From Mercenaria mercenaria (lineage: Eukaryota > Mollusca > Bivalvia > Venerida > Veneridae), in assembly GCF_021730395.1 (NCBI RefSeq), contig NW_026463317.1:1-64000 (forward strand): a stretch of DNA of 64,000 nt, written 5' to 3'. Made by a program: the position numbers and the translations under genes. Within the stretch, counting starts at the first letter, position 1. The number at the start of each line of letters is the position of its first letter. The notes under the pieces were generated by a model that saw nothing but the letters and a program-made list of their open reading frames with translations, searched no databases and was not told where the DNA came from. Below are positions 58,655-64,000 of the stretch, piece by piece.

Positions 58655-59235
58655 AGATTGGACCTAAATAAAACATTGAACCCAGAAATTCTGATTTTCT
58701 AAGTACATAAAACCCATAATTCTGACAAAGTGTATGTAACAGTTAAGATTATAGATACTCTTCTAAACTTATAAATAACTATTATGTTTGCAAAGTTTCA
58801 AAGCTAAAACTCTTACAGTATTCAAATTAAAAGGACCTAAACAAAACTTTTATTAATGAAATTCCAATTTTCGAAGTACCAAAGGGGCCATAATTCTGAT
58901 AAAATGCAATTGTGAATTATTGTTTCTGGCCAACGTATTCATTAAATAAAAATAAATACGTTTTCAAAGTTTTAAAGCTATTACTCTTATAGTATTCAAG
59001 GATAGTGAACCTAAACAAGAATTTCAGCCAGGAAATTCAGATTAGTACATTAGTACAAACAGGGACATAATTCTGGCAAACTTCACGTGAGAGTTGCGGT
59101 TCATAGCTTACTTACTCACCTAATGATGATAAAAAAGTGTGCAAAGTTTCAAAGCTATAGCTCTTATAGTTTTGGAGAAAAAGTGAATCTAAAGAGACGC
59201 AAACGCCGATGTCGACAATCAAGTGACCACAATAC
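58655..59235. repeat. tandem repeat, ~150-165-bp unit, about four copies
   Basis: Units share 'CATAATTCTGA(C/T)AAA', 'CAAAGTTTCAAAGCTA', 'CTCTTA(C/T)AGTATTCAA' and 'GGACCTAAACAA'. The last ends in 'AAACGCCGATGTCGAC', the usual close of this family of bivalve arrays. From 59,240 to 59,600 nothing is recognised apart from the 5' flank of the next gene. Confidence 0.7.
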
Positions 59236-59611
59236 CTTGAAAATAATTTACAAAAATTCGACGACTGATTATAAAATATCAAATAATTGAATTATAGTTA
59301 TAAATGATTATATAGTATTTTCAAATGCATTTAAGGATATTAAAAATAATAATTGAAAACATAGAATAAACTTGTGAAAAGCATAAATGAATTAAATATA
59401 TCACAAAATATTGACTAAATAGTAAAACGACACCCCACAATGTACTATTGTGTTGAAAAGATTTAAATGATTTTACTTCCTTAACTGCAAGTTTAAGTAG
59501 CACGTCACAACAAAGCGAATCACCTGTACATACAGGAAGATTATTACATTAAGCTATATTTATAGTTTAAAGGTATCACAACGCTAGCGTTGGATATTGA
59601 TAAAGGAAAAA

Positions 59612-60742
59612 ATGATTAACCTGAGGAAGGACAGATATATTGCTGGTATGGTACTAAGTGGTGTTGGAGATGCAATTGGATATAAAAATGGAAAATGGGA
59701 ATTCTGCACTAACGCTGAGAGCATACATAATGAGTTACAAGACCTTGGCGGACTCGATGGCATTGACGTAAAGAAACCGCAATGGCCTGTTAGCGATAAT
59801 ACAGTTATGCACTTGGCAACTGCAAAAGCTCTAATTCGAAATAAAAGCAATGACACTGAAGACATTATATTAAGGCTGATAGCTTCTGAATATAAAAAGT
59901 GTATGAAGGACATGTCAAACAGAAGTCCAGGCAATACCTGTGTAAGGGTGTTAAAGGACCATGGTGGACTGCGTATTCCATTCAATACTAAAGGAGGTGG
60001 ATGCGGCGCAGCAATGCGATCCATGTGCATCGGACTGCGTTATCCAGATCCGGAAGACATTGACAAACTAATTGCAGTAAGCATTGAATCAGGAAGATTA
60101 ACTCATCACCACCCAACCGGGTATTTAGGTTCTCTTGCATCTGCTCTGTTTACATCGTATGCGGTTCAAAACAAACCACTCGAAAAATGGGGTGTGGGGC
60201 TGCTATCTACATTGAAGAAAGCAAAAGAATACATAGAAAAAAAAGGAATTTGTGTTCAAGAAAATATTGATAACTGGGGCTATTTTGAATCGAAGTGGCA
60301 TTTCTATCTTGGACTCAGAAACATTCTGGACGGAGGCTCTCAGCCACGTTTTCCACCAGACTATCATCAGCCAAAGAAACGCGACCAGTTTTACACTTTC
60401 TTGAGTTATGTTGCCTGTGGTGGGGCTAGCGGTCACGATGCTCCGATGATTGCATACGACGCAATTCTTGCCTGCAACCGAAGTTGGAAAGACCTTTGTT
60501 ATAGAGCGATGCTTCACGGAGGCGACAGTGACAGCACCGGAGCTATCGCAGGTTGCCTATATGGCGTTCTGTATGGATTTGAGAATGTTCCAGAATATAA
60601 CCACAAATCCATTGAAAAACACACGGCTTTGGAATCAACAGCAAAACTTTTATTTGAACTTGCAAAAGGAAATCAGATCAGTGATGAGTACGTTAACGAC
60701 GAACCTGAAAATTCCAGCAGTCTTTCTTGTTGCGCCATTTAA
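59612..60742 (+). CDS. ADP-ribosylarginine hydrolase family protein (ARH1/ADPRHL1-like)
   Basis: The 376-residue protein has the ARH1 fold throughout. ARH1 removes ADP-ribose from arginine side chains in the cytosol using two Mg ions. Visible motifs are 'MVLSGVGDAIGYKNGKWEF' (13-31), 'WPVSDNTVMHLATAKAL' (58-74), 'FNTKGGGCGAAMRSMCIGLR' (124-143), 'VSIESGRLTHHHPTGYLGSL' (156-175), 'GHDAPMIAYDAILA' (274-287) and 'HGGDSDSTGAIAGC' (302-315). The second metal motif is intact. In the first, the second Asp of the ARH1 SDDT is Asn63, the state found in ADPRHL1. The C terminus runs about 15-20 residues past ARH1 and ends CCAI, a possible prenylation signal. The start chosen is the first ATG after an in-frame TAG (59,585), with A at -3. 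It is a single exon. The locus is intact, unlike everything else coding here. Whether it is an active hydrolase is open. Confidence 0.95.
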   Translation: MINLRKDRYIAGMVLSGVGDAIGYKNGKWEFCTNAESIHNELQDLGGLDGIDVKKPQWPVSDNTVMHLATAKALIRNKSNDTEDIILRLIASEYKKCMKDMSNRSPGNTCVRVLKDHGGLRIPFNTKGGGCGAAMRSMCIGLRYPDPEDIDKLIAVSIESGRLTHHHPTGYLGSLASALFTSYAVQNKPLEKWGVGLLSTLKKAKEYIEKKGICVQENIDNWGYFESKWHFYLGLRNILDGGSQPRFPPDYHQPKKRDQFYTFLSYVACGGASGHDAPMIAYDAILACNRSWKDLCYRAMLHGGDSDSTGAIAGCLYGVLYGFENVPEYNHKSIEKHTALESTAKLLFELAKGNQISDEYVNDEPENSSSLSCCAI

Positions 60743-61132
60743 AATATCTAATTATATTTGTTGTCATAACCTTTCAACAAAACATGATACTCTCTGCAAC
60801 AGTCGTCTCAAAATTTAACAAGTATGTGACCGTTTGAGCATAAAAGCTAATGTGAACATTATTCGTTATCCATTCAACCTTTTCAACCAGTTCTCCGTAA
60901 ACCAGTGGTAAATGCATGCAATGCCTTCATTTTTGAAACGCCATGGATTCAAATTCCATCGGGAGTTTGACATTTTATACTGAAATTATTAATAGTCATT
61001 CCAATGTGACTTTATGTCAAAGTCTCGTGTAGTGCTGAATATTTTCATATATCCTGCAAACAAATCAAAGTAAAGCTGTCTATCTGAGGCTGGAAACGTC
61101 TGATGTATTAAACAATCTTTCGTTGGTGACTT

Positions 61133-61138
61133 AATAAA
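61133..61138 (+). terminator. candidate polyadenylation signal of the ARH gene
   Basis: AATAAA about 390 nt after the stop codon is followed within 30 nt by a GT-rich stretch ('TTGTGTGTTAAATGTG'). It is the first AATAAA I see downstream of the coding region. Confidence 0.4.
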
Positions 61139-61139
61139 C

Positions 61140-64000
61140 TAATACTCTGTTCAGACTTGTGTGTTAAATGTGTTTTAAAACGGTTTTATTTTTTAATTCA
61201 GCTTGCGTCCACAAACGATGTGTATTAATAAAATACCAATGGCAGTTTTAATGTTACATTAAAATTGAATCTACATTTATTGACTAAAGTGAACACACAT
61301 GTGGAATATTACGGTTTTAAAATCTATTTACGGCTACCCCACCAAATCAGACCTTTTGGTGGGAGAATATCGCATTATTTAGTTTAATATTTATAAACAA
61401 TGGATTCAATGACCTTCTTCATGTATCAGCAGGCCTCCTTGTTTGTTATCTTTTTTGTTTATTACAAATCATTTCCTCAAACAACTATGTTTCTACATTC
61501 ATGTTTTCTTCCCATAATGCAACGATGCTTATAAATATTCATAACTCTTGCATGCATATAAGTTAATCAACCTTCCACGTCCTAGTGCGAATGCAAAATA
61601 GATTATATTTTAATGGCTTTTTTTCATCTCAACCACCAATTAGAGCCCCGCACATAAATAATAAACATGTTCAGTCTGAACACGGTACAAATCAACAATT
61701 ACAGATGGCATTTATGCGTTCGTCCAATTTTGATCGTTTTATCAAGCGACCATTTATAATCATTACCTTTAGTGGTCCCTTAATACAAGTTGCGCTGAAC
61801 CTATGTTTTTTTCAACAATGTCAAGGTTTTACTAAAATAGTATTTTGTGGAAAAATCTGCACTTTCAGTTTAGATTTCTGGAACGATCATATGATGCCGA
61901 TAAGACGAAGGTGTGCCCTTACGCTGTTATCAGGTTTGCATTGTATCACATGTCAGTCAAATATTTACGAGTACTGTAACTGGTTGACTTGGTTTTGTTT
62001 GTTTATAAACGTTATCAATTATCTTTGAAAACACTGTTCTAGATTATAAGAGCACATCATGACCTTTTTATAGTAATGTAAAACATGTAAACATTTTTCA
62101 TTTACGTGTAGGTCATGATAATTTCAATAGATTTTCAAAAATAACACAATTAAATGGAATATATTACAAATGCATAAAAATAGGTAAATACGGGTCTACA
62201 CAAGTCATGTACTCGGTAGCAGTACATGTTCACTATATAATAAATGTGCAAACTGTAGTCTCAATATAAGATATACAGTCGAACTTCGTTCACTCGAACT
62301 CGGAAAACTCGTACATCACCCTTCTCTCAAAATCGCAGTCAAGTCCCGGAAAAAAATCCTGTATTATGAATTTTGTTTGATAACTGGAACAATTGATCAT
62401 TCGAACAGATTTTTGATGGTCACATCCAGTTCAGGTTAAAGAGTGATTTAACTCCTGAGAACTTGTATTAATTAATTAATGAAAAATGTGTGAAAAGCAA
62501 CCGAGGTGAAGCCGAATACCGATATTCATATTTTCGTGCGTACATTTTTTATCACCCTCTGAGTAATATAATGATTGCTTTTTTCTTTTAATCGACATTT
62601 CGTCTTTTCAGAAATATTGATTACAGCTATTGGCATTCTTGTTTTAACGGATATTTTACATACAGATTTAACACATAAGAAATCGACAGTTGTACTGCAC
62701 ACATGTCGTGACGATTTTGCTAAGTCAAATTACTGGTTTCTTGTTAGAAAACTGATTAAAATGTATATTTTAGCAATGATGCAGTCTTTTTATGTCTGCA
62801 ATGTTTCATTTCCACAAACTTTAAGATAAAATGGTAAACGTTCTTAAATTTATTGAAAATAATCAATATATTAGGCCAGATATTTTTCTAAAATAAACAC
62901 TAAAAGATGAATATCAGCAACAATGAAATATAGCAATATTTTACCACATGACTCTGTATCAAACTTTTGTTTGTAAAAAGTCATTACAATATACTTTCAA
63001 AGATTAACACCCATCAATTTGTGTTTAACAATTACATCCCAAATTGTATATATTATGCACCGTTCTATAAGTAATTAAAGATCTCTGAAACAAAACATAC
63101 GTTCCACTTGGATGCTTAACTGGTTAGTGTATGCAGCTGACAAAAGTTCAAAAATCAACGGTAAATCTTTTGATGTAACTCAGCTTGTCTTTTTGAAAAC
63201 ACAATTTCGTCCCCTTAGAAAATTGAACCATGAAAAGTTCTCCATCTGCAATATTTTACTTAATGGCCAATTGTCTTGCGTATGAATAATCTGTCATATC
63301 GGTTTTACTCGCATTCGCGATGAACAATAGCTTAAACCCCTCTGAAAACCGGAATCCTCTGAAAACCACCCTTTTGACTTAGTCCGGACAGGGTCCGGTT
63401 TTCAGAGTTTTTTTCTGTAAAAGGTGCATCGAAGGAGAGTAACTGTGAAAAGAACTTTATAGCAGGTACTTTATTATCCTGCATCAGTCTTTATCTTATC
63501 GGCTATGGTTATATGTAATACTGCCAGAAGAATAGCTCTTAATTCTCCACTTTTTGTTTTACTATTATATAAAATAATCTCGAAAATACTGATTTCAATA
63601 GAAATAAACAACATTACTGTATCATTTTGACTACACAATATACTGTAGCCAGTTAGATGTGTGTATGTGTATTGGAGTGAGATCTTAGAGTGACTTTGGA
63701 GTCTAATTTTGGGGTGAAATTTTTTAGTTAAATCTAATAAGGTTATTCGTTCAAAATTTGAAAAATTATTAAGTTTTGAAGCTTTGGCTTTATTGGTAAA
63801 ATTTAATACGATGAAATGCAATATCATAATGATTGTATGTTGCTATTGCGAACAATAATAAGAATGGTGATTGTTGGTAAGAAGAATCAAATTTATTGTA
63901 ACGTGAGTCTGGTAGTTATACTTTTAAATATAGGAATGATGAAGTATTTTGTTTTATATAATTATGTTTACAACAAAAACTATTGATTGTTGTTTGTTGC
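61140..64000. other. no recognisable gene; minor repeats
   Basis: At 62,276 a TA is followed by 'CAGTCGAACTTCGTTCACTC', resembling a pogo/Tigger-type MITE end, but the matching right end is not clear. At 63,338-63,412 the sequence 'CTCTGAAAACCGG' and 'CCGGTTTTCAGAG' form a short inverted repeat. A plus open frame of 147 codons (61,585-62,028) has no domain or coding-like pattern. Confidence 0.5.

Noticed and set aside
61585-62028. 147-codon open frame as a gene
   Set aside because: No domain, no signal sequence pattern, no neighbouring exon signals that I can support; length is within chance for AT-rich DNA of this size.

Overview
The window looks like nuclear DNA of a bivalve mollusc. It is AT-rich and gene-poor. 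It is packed with repeats typical of clam and oyster genomes: tRNA-derived SINEs ending in 'GGGTTTAACGTCGCACC'-type tails, tandem units carrying 'GTAGGTCAAAGGTCAAGGTCA', (GTCC)n leaders, small foldback MITEs, LINE scraps and a DIRS/Ngaro-type retroelement. The species cannot be fixed from this sequence alone.

The outstanding feature is on the minus strand at about 14.8-3.9 kb. It is one intronless, partly decayed hybrid NRPS-PKS megasynthase. Read N to C, its domains are epimerisation-like (E), FkbH-like (glyceryl-loading HAD family), carrier, condensation, adenylation (specificity residues close to an ornithine-type code), carrier, ketosynthase, C-methyltransferase, carrier and a FabD/MCAT-like acyltransferase. 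The PKS module has no internal AT and the AT sits at the very C terminus, which is the logic of bacterial trans-AT synthases fused into one chain. A 206-bp MITE with a 6-bp target duplication interrupts the E domain, so the locus is integrated in the animal genome and is not a bacterial contaminant. The catalytic motifs of A, KS, MT, carrier and AT are still readable, but about a dozen breaks make this copy a probable pseudogene.

From 17.75 to 31.02 kb lies a fossil Ngaro-like tyrosine-recombinase retroelement with repeats in the order A1 ... B1-A2 ... B2. It carries gag-like, reverse transcriptase, RNase H and recombinase remnants. Its gag region was entered by a 6.1-kb element with CACTGCG termini (18.03-24.15 kb), whose two ends are dense arrays of the palindromic core CCCGTATA/TATACGGG. 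A 131-bp CACTGC-ended MITE sits near the 3' end. An intron-like interval holds a Tc1/mariner relic.

From 31 to 59 kb the DNA is almost all repeats. There is a 4.2-kb inverted-repeat element with a second foldback element nested inside it, several hairpin-(GTCC)n-tandem-array loci, a GTTTAAAC-cored MITE, a 21-bp minisatellite, and a PHD-finger/coiled-coil/proline-rich ORF cluster that looks like a LINE ORF1. There is also a 2.7-kb element made of two oppositely oriented arrays of TTTGCAGTT/AATTCGAATT motifs, LINE 3' scraps and a broken ankyrin-like host gene fragment (46.3-47.2 kb).

The one clearly intact host gene is a single-exon ADP-ribosylarginine-hydrolase family gene (59,612-60,742, plus). 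It has an ARH1-like body, an ADPRHL1-like SDN metal-site variant and a CCAI C terminus that could be prenylated. The last 3 kb hold only short repeats.
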